From Cyclobacteriaceae bacterium (GTDB lineage: Bacteria > Bacteroidota > Bacteroidia > Cytophagales > Cyclobacteriaceae), in the NCBI GenBank assembly GCA_028278225.1, contig JANQEU010000034.1, positions 1-64,000 of the forward strand: DNA of 64,000 nt, given 5' to 3'. This document shows positions 7,760 to 16,500 of the stretch, piece after piece. The translations under genes were made by a program, and so were the position numbers. The notes under the pieces were generated by a model that was given only the letters and a program-made list of their open reading frames with translations, did not search any database and was not told the DNA's origin. Each line of letters starts with the position of its first letter. Position 1 is the first letter of the stretch.

Positions 7760-8335
7760 TTGGCAATCGATCCTGAAACCATACATCAAATCAATGCCGG
7801 GGATGAAAAGGCATTTGAGTCGATTTTCAGGACTTACTACTCTCCTCTTGCCTGGTTCGCCCTGAAATATGTTTCTGATCAGGACATTGCGGAAGAGGTG
7901 GTCCAGGAAGTTTTTACCAACATCTGGATCAAGTCTCAATCTGTAGTAGTTGAAACCTCCATCAAATCTTATTTGTACGGAGCCGTGAGAAATGCCTGCC
8001 TCAATTATTTGAAACATCAAAAAATAGAGCAGGCATATGCTGACAGGGTTAAGATGACAGTAAGTCATGGAGAAGCGGTAGATACCCTTGAACTGGATGA
8101 GCTGAAGGAGCGAATTGCGGTTGCAATGGACAGACTTCCTGAAAAGTGCCGTGAGATCTTCGAAATGAGCAGGTATGATGGAAAGAAATACAAGGAAATC
8201 GCTCAGGAACTGAAACTTTCGCAAAAAACAGTTGAAAATCAAATGGGAAAAGCTTTGAAGATCCTGAGGGAAGAGTTGGGCGATTATCTGCCCGTTGTCT
8301 TGTGGTTAATATCGGTCTATGGGGGTAAAATTTAA
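7760..8335 (+). CDS. ECF RNA polymerase sigma factor (FecI-like)
   Basis: The product has 191 residues and uses a TTG start at 7760, because no in-frame ATG or GTG lies near the N-terminus. Region 2 is YYSPLAWFALKYVSDQDIAEE followed by VVQEVFTNIWIK. Region 4 is LPEKCREIFEMSRYDGKKYK followed by an HTH with LSQKTVENQMGKAL. Length and order fit the Bacteroidota ECF factors paired with FecR. It is the first gene of a sigma, anti-sigma, STN-protein and TonB-receptor set. The last codons of the gene lie inside a 27-bp element (8319-8345) that also precedes the TonB receptor gene, a candidate promoter for this sigma factor. Confidence 0.92.
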   Translation: MAIDPETIHQINAGDEKAFESIFRTYYSPLAWFALKYVSDQDIAEEVVQEVFTNIWIKSQSVVVETSIKSYLYGAVRNACLNYLKHQKIEQAYADRVKMTVSHGEAVDTLELDELKERIAVAMDRLPEKCREIFEMSRYDGKKYKEIAQELKLSQKTVENQMGKALKILREELGDYLPVVLWLISVYGGKI

Positions 8336-8345
8336 GTTAGTTGTC
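8319..8345 (+). promoter_or_regulatory. Candidate ECF-sigma promoter upstream of fecR
   Basis: The 27-base element begins ATGGGGGTAAAAT and ends GTTGTC. It overlaps the last codons of the sigma gene and ends 14 bases before the fecR start. An ungapped copy with 22 of 27 identical bases lies at 11444-11470 before the TonB receptor. The two-block layout (GGGGGTAA and GTTKTC) fits an ECF-type promoter, which would make the cluster autoregulated. Confidence 0.5.
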
Positions 8346-8359
8346 GAATTAATGAACAG

Positions 8360-9379
8360 ATGAAAGAAAACCGGCTTCATAGCATCCCGAATGAACTATT
8401 GGCAATGTATTTTGCCGGTGAGACGGATGCGGCCGATACGAAGAAAGTTGAGGAGTGGGCTTCTTCATCCATGGAAAATCAGGAATCTTTTAACCAGTTC
8501 TGGGTGGTTTGGATTGATACGGGAATTGTCAGGGTTGAGGATCAAACGATCCCGGTACAATTTGATGTGAATAAGGCATGGGACAATGTCAGGACAAAAA
8601 AGGAAGTATTTGAAAAAGAACGGGACGCAAACCGGAGAATACTTGTCCGGCAGGTTTTAAGATTAGCGGCCATGGTGATAGTTGCAGCCGGGCTTGGGTG
8701 GCTGGTGAAAACATTCTATTTCACACCGGAAGATGTTGTATTTGTTGCAGGAGCGGAGGTAGCTAACATCTCCTTACCGGATGGATCTGGTGTAGCCATT
8801 CGTCCCGGAAGTCAACTCATTTACCCTGAAGAATTCCGTGATGTAAGGAATGTTTCCTTGCAGGGTGAAGCATATTTCGAAGTGAACCATGATCCGGACC
8901 AGAGCTTTGTCCTGAAAGCCGGCGAAACCACTATTACCGTTCTCGGTACTTCTTTTAACGTCAGGTCTTTTTCAGAAGAAGACAGTGTCATAGTCCTGGT
9001 AGAATCAGGCATGGTGTCTTTCGCGGCCTTAGATGATCAATTGATCTTAGCATCAGGCGAAAAAGGGATATACATACGTAGTAGAGAAGAATTCGTGAAG
9101 CAGACTCCGTTATCAACCGGGATCGATCACTTCTGGCGGACCAGGACACTACGATTCAGAGGGCATAAACTTCCGGATGTAATACAATCTCTGGAAAATG
9201 CCTATGATCAATCCATCGTTTTACAGGAAGACGCACTGGCGAATTGCAGTCTGACGGTTTCATTTGAAAATGATTCCCTGGAGAACATTCTGGAGGTGAT
9301 CGCATTGACACTTCAATTGGAAGTGACCAGGACCAATGATCAATACATATTAAGCGGACAGGGATGCCCAGAGTTATAA
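8360..9379 (+). CDS. FecR-family anti-sigma factor
   Basis: The product has 339 residues. An N-terminal cytoplasmic region (1-95) has the LLAMYFAGETDAADTKKVEEW pattern typical of FecR proteins. A single membrane segment lies near 98-118. The periplasmic FecR domain (about 124-220) includes LPDGSGVAIRPGSQLIYPEEF and GEAYFEV. The C-terminal DUF4974-type domain (about 265-335) resembles an STN fold. In this family the protein holds its ECF sigma factor until an outer-membrane receptor signals substrate. It lies 24 bases after the sigma gene and overlaps the next gene by 16 bases, so the genes are one operon. Confidence 0.93.
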   Translation: MKENRLHSIPNELLAMYFAGETDAADTKKVEEWASSSMENQESFNQFWVVWIDTGIVRVEDQTIPVQFDVNKAWDNVRTKKEVFEKERDANRRILVRQVLRLAAMVIVAAGLGWLVKTFYFTPEDVVFVAGAEVANISLPDGSGVAIRPGSQLIYPEEFRDVRNVSLQGEAYFEVNHDPDQSFVLKAGETTITVLGTSFNVRSFSEEDSVIVLVESGMVSFAALDDQLILASGEKGIYIRSREEFVKQTPLSTGIDHFWRTRTLRFRGHKLPDVIQSLENAYDQSIVLQEDALANCSLTVSFENDSLENILEVIALTLQLEVTRTNDQYILSGQGCPEL

Positions 9380-11208
9380 GCTTATTTGTTTACTTGTTCA
9401 TTTTCAATAGTGGAATTTATGCGCAGCTTCTGAATAAGGAAATTTCCATATCATACCAGGATAAATCAATTCCGGATATTCTGCAGCAGCTTGAGGAGAC
9501 ACAGGACCTCAGGTTTTCCTACAATCCTGACATTCTGCCTGACAGGCTGGTAAGTGGTGATTTCGATCAAGTTCAGGTCCGGGCGGTGCTGGATGAAATG
9601 CTGGGAGCAAATGCGGAGTACAAAATACGTGGAAGCTACATCATTATCCAATCTGTTGGCAGGGAGCTTCCGAAAAAGGAAAAGTATCAGTTTTCAGGGG
9701 AGATTGTTGATGCTGTTACAGGTAAAAAACTACCCTATACCACGGTCTATGAGGTAGATAAACTGACTTCTTCTCTAACGGACAATAGAGGAAATTTCGC
9801 CATCGCATTTTCAACCAACCGGCAAATAGCCCATATCGCCATATCAAAAGAAAACTATCAGGACACCGTAATCAAGATAGACAGGAGAAATCCATTTCCC
9901 AGGACATTGAAGCTGAGGCCCCTGAATTTCAAGTTTGAGGCTGGAGAAAGATTTGCATCCGCCATAACCGAGCATAGTACGGTGGCCTCCTTATTTGTCA
10001 GCAAGAAAACGAAGGAAAACACCCGTAATGTCGATCTGGAGGAAACAAGGGTGTTTCAGTTGTCTTTTATTCCTGGTCTTAGTACAAATGGCCAATTAAA
10101 TAGTAGGGTTTATAATCAGATTTCGATCAACATGATTTCCGGATATGCAAACGGACTGGCAGGTGCAGAAATAGGAGGTGTAGTGAATATCATTCGTGAG
10201 GACGTTTACGGCGCGCAAATCAGTGGATTTAGCAATATCACGGGAGGTGCGTCCAGGGGCACTGCCATATCAGGATTTATAAATACTAACCGGGCTGATG
10301 TGACCGGACTTCAAATGGCGGGTTTCATGAATGTCACCGGTGCCATGCTTACAGGGTCGCAAATTGGTGGTTTCATGAATCATAGTGACAGTGTCAAAGG
10401 AGTTCAGGCAGGTGGTTTTTTGAACAATGGTGGGGTTGTTAAAGGAGCCCAGATTGGGGGATTCACGAATATTAGCAAAGATATCAACGGAACGCAGATC
10501 AGTGGTTTTTCCAATCACGCCAAAAATGTAAAGGGTTTCCATCTATCGGGCTTCTACAATGGGAGCAAACACTTAAATGGGATCCAAATAGCCGGATTCA
10601 TGAACAGAGCTGCGGGAGAGTTAACAGGAGTACAATTCTCAGGTTTGATCAACCAGGCTGATTCGGTCAGTGGCGTGCAAATTGGAGTAGTCAATTTTTC
10701 AAAGAAGGTAAAAAAAGGTGTGACCATAGGCTTTCTGAATTTTGTCAAGGAAGGTTTCAAAAGAGGTGGGATCAGTCACAATGACATCACAGATATCAAT
10801 CTCTTATTCCTGTCAGGTACAACGAAATTTTATTCTATTTTAACTGGCGGCATCAAAAGAAGAAGCGAGGGTGTGTGGTCCTACGGCGCTGGCTTTGGCA
10901 CTCGAATGTACTTCAATGAGAAGTGGCATTCATCGGTAGAAGTAACTGCCAACGGACTACAACCGACTGATACACACCTTAAAGGCCTATTCCTGGATAA
11001 CAGGCTGCTTATCAACGTTGGATATGATATTACCGAACGACTGTCCATTAATGCCGGGCCTCTGATCCATTATTTCATTGCAGATAATAAAGCAGATGAA
11101 CATGATTACTTCCCAGCTAAGATCGGCCGTGGTGGTTTCGTCGACAGGACAGGTGCCAGGATCATAGAAAAGGCATGGGTGGGATATCATCTGTCGATTC
11201 GGTTCTGA
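9364..11208 (+). CDS. Secreted STN-domain protein with LA_2272-like surface repeats
   Basis: The product has 614 residues with a signal peptide (about 1-21, ending YAQ). An STN domain follows (about 25-98), then a carboxypeptidase-regulatory-like domain (about 108-170). Residues 285-480 hold roughly a dozen repeats of about 15-16 residues of the form G-x-Q-x-(G/S)-G-F-x-N, for example GVQAGGFLNNGGVVKG, resembling LA_2272-type surface repeats or pentapeptide beta-helices. The C-terminus (about 490-614) looks like a small beta-barrel segment ending in an aromatic residue. It occupies the operon position where FecIR systems usually have a TonB receptor, so a sensing or surface role is likely, but this is inferred. 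Confidence 0.75.
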   Translation: MPRVISLFVYLFIFNSGIYAQLLNKEISISYQDKSIPDILQQLEETQDLRFSYNPDILPDRLVSGDFDQVQVRAVLDEMLGANAEYKIRGSYIIIQSVGRELPKKEKYQFSGEIVDAVTGKKLPYTTVYEVDKLTSSLTDNRGNFAIAFSTNRQIAHIAISKENYQDTVIKIDRRNPFPRTLKLRPLNFKFEAGERFASAITEHSTVASLFVSKKTKENTRNVDLEETRVFQLSFIPGLSTNGQLNSRVYNQISINMISGYANGLAGAEIGGVVNIIREDVYGAQISGFSNITGGASRGTAISGFINTNRADVTGLQMAGFMNVTGAMLTGSQIGGFMNHSDSVKGVQAGGFLNNGGVVKGAQIGGFTNISKDINGTQISGFSNHAKNVKGFHLSGFYNGSKHLNGIQIAGFMNRAAGELTGVQFSGLINQADSVSGVQIGVVNFSKKVKKGVTIGFLNFVKEGFKRGGISHNDITDINLLFLSGTTKFYSILTGGIKRRSEGVWSYGAGFGTRMYFNEKWHSSVEVTANGLQPTDTHLKGLFLDNRLLINVGYDITERLSINAGPLIHYFIADNKADEHDYFPAKIGRGGFVDRTGARIIEKAWVGYHLSIRF

Positions 11209-11492
11209 GAAGATTATTACTCAATTCCTAAGTCTGACTAAGGCTAAAACCTGATTGTTGATGTACAGCACCAGCGGAGGTAAGGGAAACAATATTTTCT
11301 GTTTGTGGCACGAGACTCTTCATTACACTTCATTCCATTCAGAGTGACGTCAACAGAAAAGACTTCTGAAATGCAGGTAGTTTAGATCTTTTCAATGACC
11401 GTTTTGGTATTGGATCATTTCAGGTAAAAAATCAGCACACCGCATGGGGGTAAAATCGGAGTTGGTTTTCATAGTATCAAAAAAGAAAAACC
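11209..11492. other. Intergenic stretch before the TonB receptor
   Basis: These 284 bases hold no convincing gene. The only structured element I see is the candidate ECF promoter at 11444-11470. A partly self-complementary patch lies near 11325-11380 but is weak. Confidence 0.4.
11444..11470 (+). promoter_or_regulatory. Candidate ECF-sigma promoter upstream of the TonB receptor
   Basis: This is the second copy of the 27-base element found at 8319-8345. Its first 13 bases, ATGGGGGTAAAAT, are identical and it ends GTTTTC. It ends 22 bases before the receptor ATG at 11493. The shared element suggests that the receptor is transcribed by the ECF sigma factor encoded at 7760-8335, although 284 bases separate it from the operon. 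Confidence 0.5.
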
Positions 11493-13835
11493 ATGAAGAC
11501 AAGACTCATATACTGGATTATTTTTTCTCTCATTTTATTAGCATCAAGTTTCGGTCAAACCACCCAAACCATTCGCGGCAATATGGTAGATCAGGACTCT
11601 GAATCACCTTTAATAGGAGCTACTATCCGGGTGATTGATAGTGATCCTATTTTGGGGGCTGTAACTGATGTGAATGGCGATTTCAGAATTGAAAATGTGC
11701 CATTGGGAAGGGTTTCACTGGGGGTAACCTATGTCGGATATGAAGAGAAGGTGGTTCCCAATATCCTAGTAAATGCTGCCAAGGAAGTGATCCTGGATAT
11801 TCCCATGCAGGAATCAATTGAGAACCTGGATGAAATTGTTGTGCTGGCCAAAAAGAACAAGGCGGAGGTTCTCAATGAAATGACACTACTGAGCGCTAGG
11901 TCCTTTTCGGTAGAGGAAACGCAGCGCTATTCCGGGGCTTTAAACGATCCGGCACGAATGGTGGCCTCTTTCGCGGGTGTAACCGGGAATGCTGAAGGAA
12001 ACAATAATATAGTGGTCCGGGGCAATTCCTCAAAGGGGATCCTTTGGAGACTGGAGGGGGTCGAGATTCCCAATCCTAACCATTTTGCAATTGAAGGCGC
12101 CACAGGCGGACCCATCAATGCGCTGAACAGTTTTATGCTTAACGATTCCGATTTCATGTCGGGAGCTTTCTCACCCGAGTATGGAAATGCTATCTCCGGT
12201 GTTTTTGATATGAAATTCAAGAAAGGCAACAACGAGCAACGGGAATACACCGCTTCCGCCAGTATGCTTGGTGTGGACTTCACTGCTGAAGGTCCTTTCA
12301 AAAAAGGGTATAATGGATCTTACATTGCCAATTATCGCTACTCATCACTACAGCTTTTGTCGGACATAGGGATCTTTGATTTTGGAGGAGTGCCAAAGTA
12401 CCAGGATGTGTCTTACAATATCTCTTTACCAATTAATGACAGAAATTATATCACAACATTCGGGCTGGGAGGTATCAGTAGCATTTACGTTGATGATGAA
12501 GACGATGAAGGGACGCCTACTTTCCGTGGTGAGCAAAAAGCCCATCTGGGTATTGCCGGCATCTCGCATACCTTATTTGTTAACAACCAATCTTTCGTCA
12601 GAAACACAATTTCCCTTTCTTCTACGGGTGATTACATAGACCAAAATCTACCGGATGGGGGTGGGAATTTTTTTAACACGGATAACATTGACATTTTGAA
12701 AAACACCTTCAGGTTGTCCAGTGTGTATAATTACAAGATAAATGCCCGACACAAGGTGGAGACAGGCTTCATCTTATCTCATCTGAACTTCACTGCAAAT
12801 GTCCAGGCTTTAAATTTTGAAACGGACATAATGGAAACTATCCTTGACGATGAGGGCGGTACGAATACCTTGCAAGCTTTTGGAAGCTGGAAATATCGTA
12901 TCAATGAAGACTGGACGATGATCAGCGGCCTGCACTATCTGCATTTTGGTCTTAATGGGAGTAGTTCCATTGAGCCAAGGCTGGGCATGAAGTGGGATCT
13001 GACAAACAAGCAGTCCTTGACGGCCGGTTTTGGTATTCATAGCAAGGTGGAGAGCATTTCAACTTATCTGGCCAAGAGCTATGATGAGGGTGGGACAAGT
13101 CAGATACCCAATCATGATCTGGAACCAACCAAGTCAGCTCATTTCGTGACCGGGTATCAACATATGATCAATCCCAACACCCAGTTCAAGGTGGAGGCCT
13201 ATTACCAGCATCTGTATGACGTCCCTATCGAAGACGCTGATGGCAGCTACTTTTCAATTTTGAACGAGACCGAGGGATACATCAATACCCCGCTTGTAAA
13301 TGATGGAACCGGACGCAACTATGGGTTGGAGTTTACTTTGGAGCGATACCTCCATAACGGGTTCTATTACTTATCTACTTTGTCATTGTATGAGTCCTTC
13401 TACAAGGTCCGGGATGGCATTGAACGGAGGACTGCTTTTGACGGTAATTATGTTGCAAATTTCCTTGCCGGAAAGGAATTTCCTTACGGGAAAAATGGCA
13501 AGGACAAGGTATTCTTTATCAATACGAAGGCGGCTCTGATCGGAGGGGCGCGTTACACGCCGATTGATATTGAGGCTTCAAAAGAACTAGGTTCTGAGGT
13601 AAGGTATGACAATGATCCGTTTTCCAGGAAGGGTGATGATATTTTTTACCTGAACCTTGCCCTGGGCACGCGAAAAAATAAGAAAAACACTACCCAGGAG
13701 TTCAAAATTGACATTTCAAATATTACCAATAATCGAGGGGTGGTTAATGAGTACTACATTGAAGCTACGGAGTCAATAGAAACTTCCACTCAACTGACTT
13801 TCCTGCCCAACATTGTTTATTCCATTAAGTTTTAA
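11493..13835 (+). CDS. TonB-dependent receptor with carboxypeptidase-like domain
   Basis: The product has 780 residues with a signal peptide (about 1-21). A carboxypeptidase-regulatory-like domain (about 25-110) carries SPLIGATIRV and GDFRIENVPLG. A plug domain (about 125-235) carries NNIVVRGNSSKGILWRLEG and FSPEYGNAISGVFDM. The rest is a 22-strand type barrel with many alternating aromatic strands, ending in a C-terminal Phe (IVYSIKF). It imports an unknown ligand across the outer membrane using TonB energy. No SusD partner is next to it. The shared promoter-like element suggests control by the FecIR pair upstream, so it may be both importer and signal source. The ligand cannot be told from sequence. 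Confidence 0.92.
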   Translation: MKTRLIYWIIFSLILLASSFGQTTQTIRGNMVDQDSESPLIGATIRVIDSDPILGAVTDVNGDFRIENVPLGRVSLGVTYVGYEEKVVPNILVNAAKEVILDIPMQESIENLDEIVVLAKKNKAEVLNEMTLLSARSFSVEETQRYSGALNDPARMVASFAGVTGNAEGNNNIVVRGNSSKGILWRLEGVEIPNPNHFAIEGATGGPINALNSFMLNDSDFMSGAFSPEYGNAISGVFDMKFKKGNNEQREYTASASMLGVDFTAEGPFKKGYNGSYIANYRYSSLQLLSDIGIFDFGGVPKYQDVSYNISLPINDRNYITTFGLGGISSIYVDDEDDEGTPTFRGEQKAHLGIAGISHTLFVNNQSFVRNTISLSSTGDYIDQNLPDGGGNFFNTDNIDILKNTFRLSSVYNYKINARHKVETGFILSHLNFTANVQALNFETDIMETILDDEGGTNTLQAFGSWKYRINEDWTMISGLHYLHFGLNGSSSIEPRLGMKWDLTNKQSLTAGFGIHSKVESISTYLAKSYDEGGTSQIPNHDLEPTKSAHFVTGYQHMINPNTQFKVEAYYQHLYDVPIEDADGSYFSILNETEGYINTPLVNDGTGRNYGLEFTLERYLHNGFYYLSTLSLYESFYKVRDGIERRTAFDGNYVANFLAGKEFPYGKNGKDKVFFINTKAALIGGARYTPIDIEASKELGSEVRYDNDPFSRKGDDIFYLNLALGTRKNKKNTTQEFKIDISNITNNRGVVNEYYIEATESIETSTQLTFLPNIVYSIKF

Positions 13836-13941
13836 TGGGATTGTAAGTGTTGTCGAAAGGATTTAAGGTCGGGGCCAATTTCGGGAGTCCAAATCATGTA
13901 ACGCTCAATTATTAAAAAAAGCTAAATTTGTTGGTATAATT

Positions 13942-14169
13942 ATGAGTAGAATAACAATCGAGATTAAGGACGAAAAAACGAAAAAACGACTCTTAGAGTA
14001 TATCGGTAAAATTGAAGCAAATATCGTGGATGAGTCAGGAAAGAATGGTCCCAAGGTTGTTAAGGTAATGAATGAAATTGCTGAAAAAAAAGGTCTTATG
14101 AGTATTAAAGATCCTGTTGCATGGCAGAGGGAAATACGGAAGGACCGCAAGCTTCCATTTAGGAATTGA
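13942..14169 (+). CDS. Small protein, probable antitoxin of the PIN toxin
   Basis: The product has 75 residues and is highly charged. The N-terminus SRITIEIKDEKTKKRLLEYI could be a short strand-helix DNA-binding element. The C-terminal part has PVAWQREIRKDRKLPFR, a basic and Trp-containing tail like those that wrap around PIN toxins. No named antitoxin family is recognised. Its TGA overlaps the toxin ATG (TGATG at 14167-14171), the usual layout of antitoxin-toxin pairs. The antitoxin role is inferred from size, charge and partner. Confidence 0.7.
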   Translation: MSRITIEIKDEKTKKRLLEYIGKIEANIVDESGKNGPKVVKVMNEIAEKKGLMSIKDPVAWQREIRKDRKLPFRN

Positions 14170-14543
14170 TGTTTCTTTTAGACTCAAACATCATAATCTA
14201 CAGTGTGGAACAGGGATATCAGTATCTTAGAGATTATCTCTTTGATCATCACCTTGTGGTATCCAAAATATCATTTCTGGAGGTCTTAGGTTATCACAAA
14301 ATCACTGAAGAGGAAAAAGCTAATTTCCATAAACTTTTTGAAGTTTTTGATCAGATTCCTATCACGGATGATATTGTTGACGAGGCTGTTAAGCTTAGAC
14401 AGGCCAGAAAAATATCCATAGGCGATTCAATCATTGCTGCGACAGCCATTGTTAAATCGGCAACTCTACTGACGGCAAACATGAAGGATTTTGACAGGAT
14501 AGAGGAGTTGAAAGTTGTCAACCCGATCAAAGACTTACCATGA
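14169..14543 (+). CDS. PIN-domain toxin, VapC-like
   Basis: The product has 124 residues from the ATG at 14169; a TTG at 14166 would add one residue. The PIN acidic residues are visible: an Asp in FLLDSNIIIYS, a Glu in ISFLEVLGYH, an Asp in SIGDSIIAATA and an Asp in TANMKDFDRIE. VapC-type toxins are ribonucleases that cut tRNA or rRNA. The gene overlaps the antitoxin gene upstream and also overlaps the nitrilase gene downstream by ATGA (14540-14543). Being coupled on both sides to a metabolic gene is unusual for a toxin. Confidence 0.87.
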   Translation: MFLLDSNIIIYSVEQGYQYLRDYLFDHHLVVSKISFLEVLGYHKITEEEKANFHKLFEVFDQIPITDDIVDEAVKLRQARKISIGDSIIAATAIVKSATLLTANMKDFDRIEELKVVNPIKDLP

Positions 14544-15442
14544 AGGATGTCAAAGTGGCGGTAGTCCAGGATTCACCTGTCCTCTTTAATAAAGGAAAGA
14601 CCATTGAAAAGATCAGGGCACTTTCCCGTGGTGCTGCTAAGGAATCCGCCGAACTCGTTCTATTCCCTGAAGCCTTCATTCCGGCATATCCCAGGGGATT
14701 AAGTTTTGGAACGGTAGTTGGGTCCAGGACCAATGCCGGGAGAGAACTTTGGCAGAAATACTACGATAATTCCATTGAAGTAGGAGATAAAGGATTCAAC
14801 CAACTAGGTGAGATTGCAAAAGAATTTGGAGTTATTCTCGTGATTGGCGTAACTGAGAAAGTGAGATCAGGTACACTTTACTGCTCAATGCTGTATTTTG
14901 ATAAATCAGGGAAATTGATCGGGAGGCACAGGAAACTAAAACCAACAGCCGCCGAGCGAGTGATCTGGGGTGAGGGGGATGGTAGTGACCTGGAAGTGTA
15001 TGACACCGAGGCAGGGAATATCGGGGGGTTGATCTGCTGGGAGAATTACATGCCATTGGCACGAACCTGGCTGTATCAACAGGCTGTCGAGATCTACTGC
15101 GCACCAACTGCTGATCAGAGAGGATCCTGGCAAAGTACTATGAGACATATTGCTACCGAAGGCAGATGCTATGTGCTTGGCTGTAATCAGTTTGTGACAA
15201 GAGCCGATTACCCTCAGGATTTACCCGGTGAAGAAGTGTCCCGGCATCCGGAAATTCTGAGCAGGGGAGGAAGCCTGATCGTGGATCCGTTGGGGGAGGT
15301 GATTGCAGGGCCACTTTGGGACAAAGCCGGTATTCTGTATGCCAAACTCAGCGCTTCAAAACTTAAACAGGCTAAAATGGATTTTGACCCTGTTGGCCAT
15401 TATGCAAGGGATGATGTGTTTGAATTGAAAATCAGATCTTAG
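14540..15442 (+). CDS. Nitrilase / carbon-nitrogen hydrolase
   Basis: The product has 300 residues and is cytoplasmic. The catalytic triad of the nitrilase superfamily is visible as E44 (LFPEAF), K132 (HRKLKPT) and C166 (GLICWENYMP). The segment ERVIWGEGDGSDL after the Lys and the ENYMPLAR segment after the Cys fit true nitrilases, which turn a nitrile into a carboxylic acid and ammonia, better than amidases. The substrate is not predictable. Its start overlaps the PIN toxin stop (ATGA), so it probably shares that operon. It faces the two minus-strand genes that follow, with 12 bases between the ends. Confidence 0.88.
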   Translation: MKDVKVAVVQDSPVLFNKGKTIEKIRALSRGAAKESAELVLFPEAFIPAYPRGLSFGTVVGSRTNAGRELWQKYYDNSIEVGDKGFNQLGEIAKEFGVILVIGVTEKVRSGTLYCSMLYFDKSGKLIGRHRKLKPTAAERVIWGEGDGSDLEVYDTEAGNIGGLICWENYMPLARTWLYQQAVEIYCAPTADQRGSWQSTMRHIATEGRCYVLGCNQFVTRADYPQDLPGEEVSRHPEILSRGGSLIVDPLGEVIAGPLWDKAGILYAKLSASKLKQAKMDFDPVGHYARDDVFELKIRS

Positions 15443-15454
15443 ACTTTAGAAGGC

Positions 15455-16414
15455 TTAATCCAACTGATCCCAGGTTCTTTCGATAAGTTTTTTTGTTGCC
15501 CGGATACCGTCGGGTTCACTCAGGTTATCGCCTTCGTACTCAATGCCGATGTATCCATCAAAACCGGAGTCTTTAACGATCTGTAACATCCTTTTATAAT
15601 CGATTAGTGGTTGGTTGCCGTTTTCATCAAAATCATATGATTTGGCGCTCACGGATTTTGCGAATGGTAAAAACTCACTTACACCCTGGTATCTGTCGTA
15701 CTCACTTTCGCATTTACCGTCCTGGATGCTACCCCATTTTTTGCTTAAACACCAGTTCCCAAAGTCGGGTAGTGTTCCGAAATTGGGAAGATCAACCTCA
15801 CGGATAACAGAGGTGATGAACCGGGCATCGGAACTGTATAAACCGTGATTTTCGATAAGTACATTTATCCCTTCTTGCTCAGCATACTCCGACAGTGCAC
15901 CCATTCCATCTACCAGTGCATTTTTTATTTGATCTTTTTCCCCTTCCCCGAATGCGTTTACCCGGATGGAGTGACAACCAAGGATCTTAGCAGCATTTAC
16001 CCATTTAAAATGATTCTCAACCGCAACCTTTCTGGATCTATCATCCGGATCGCCCAGATCCCCTTCGTTGTCAATCATGATCAGGAGATTCGTTACACCC
16101 ATATTGTCCGAGGTTGACTTCATCTCTGCCCAGAACTTTTCATCTTTTCCCTTGTCCTCGTAAAATCCATTAACGTATTCCACGGCTTTTATGTCAAAAG
16201 TGTCGCTGGCTATTTGTGCAAAAGCAATGGGATCCAGGGATTTATCCCAAAAAGCCCGGTGCAGAGACCATTGGGCTAATGAAAGTTTCAATTTGGGTTT
16301 CTGATTGCCGAAGGTCTCCGAGATCTCGTTTGCCGCTTCCCCAAGCAATGAAGTACTGCAGAGACCGCCGGTGACAACCCCGGCTTGCTTAAGGAAGATT
16401 CTTCTTGTCAGCAT
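15455..16414 (-). CDS. Sugar phosphate isomerase/epimerase-like TIM-barrel protein, Tat-exported
   Basis: The product has 319 residues. The N-terminus MLTRRIFLKQAGVV has a twin-arginine motif (R4, R5) and a hydrophobic stretch, so it is probably exported folded by the Tat system. The mature part (about 40-319) is a xylose-isomerase-like TIM barrel. Metal-site candidates are the Glu in INVLIENHG, the Asp in LPDFGNW, the His-less SAKSYDFDENG segment and the Glu in YIGIEYEGD. Members act on sugars or inositols as isomerases or epimerases, and the substrate is unknown. It follows the VOC-protein gene on the same strand by 86 bases and could be transcribed with it. Confidence 0.82.
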   Translation of the reverse strand: MLTRRIFLKQAGVVTGGLCSTSLLGEAANEISETFGNQKPKLKLSLAQWSLHRAFWDKSLDPIAFAQIASDTFDIKAVEYVNGFYEDKGKDEKFWAEMKSTSDNMGVTNLLIMIDNEGDLGDPDDRSRKVAVENHFKWVNAAKILGCHSIRVNAFGEGEKDQIKNALVDGMGALSEYAEQEGINVLIENHGLYSSDARFITSVIREVDLPNFGTLPDFGNWCLSKKWGSIQDGKCESEYDRYQGVSEFLPFAKSVSAKSYDFDENGNQPLIDYKRMLQIVKDSGFDGYIGIEYEGDNLSEPDGIRATKKLIERTWDQLD

Positions 16415-16500
16415 AGTAAATGATAATATAGAGAATCAATCTTTTCGACTTGTGATAGCAAAGTTGTAAAAAAACACATCCAACTACAGATATAATCAAT

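Noticed and set aside
7745-8242. 165-codon frame antisense to the sigma factor gene
   Set aside because: The plus-strand product has clear sigma regions 2 and 4, so this is a shadow.
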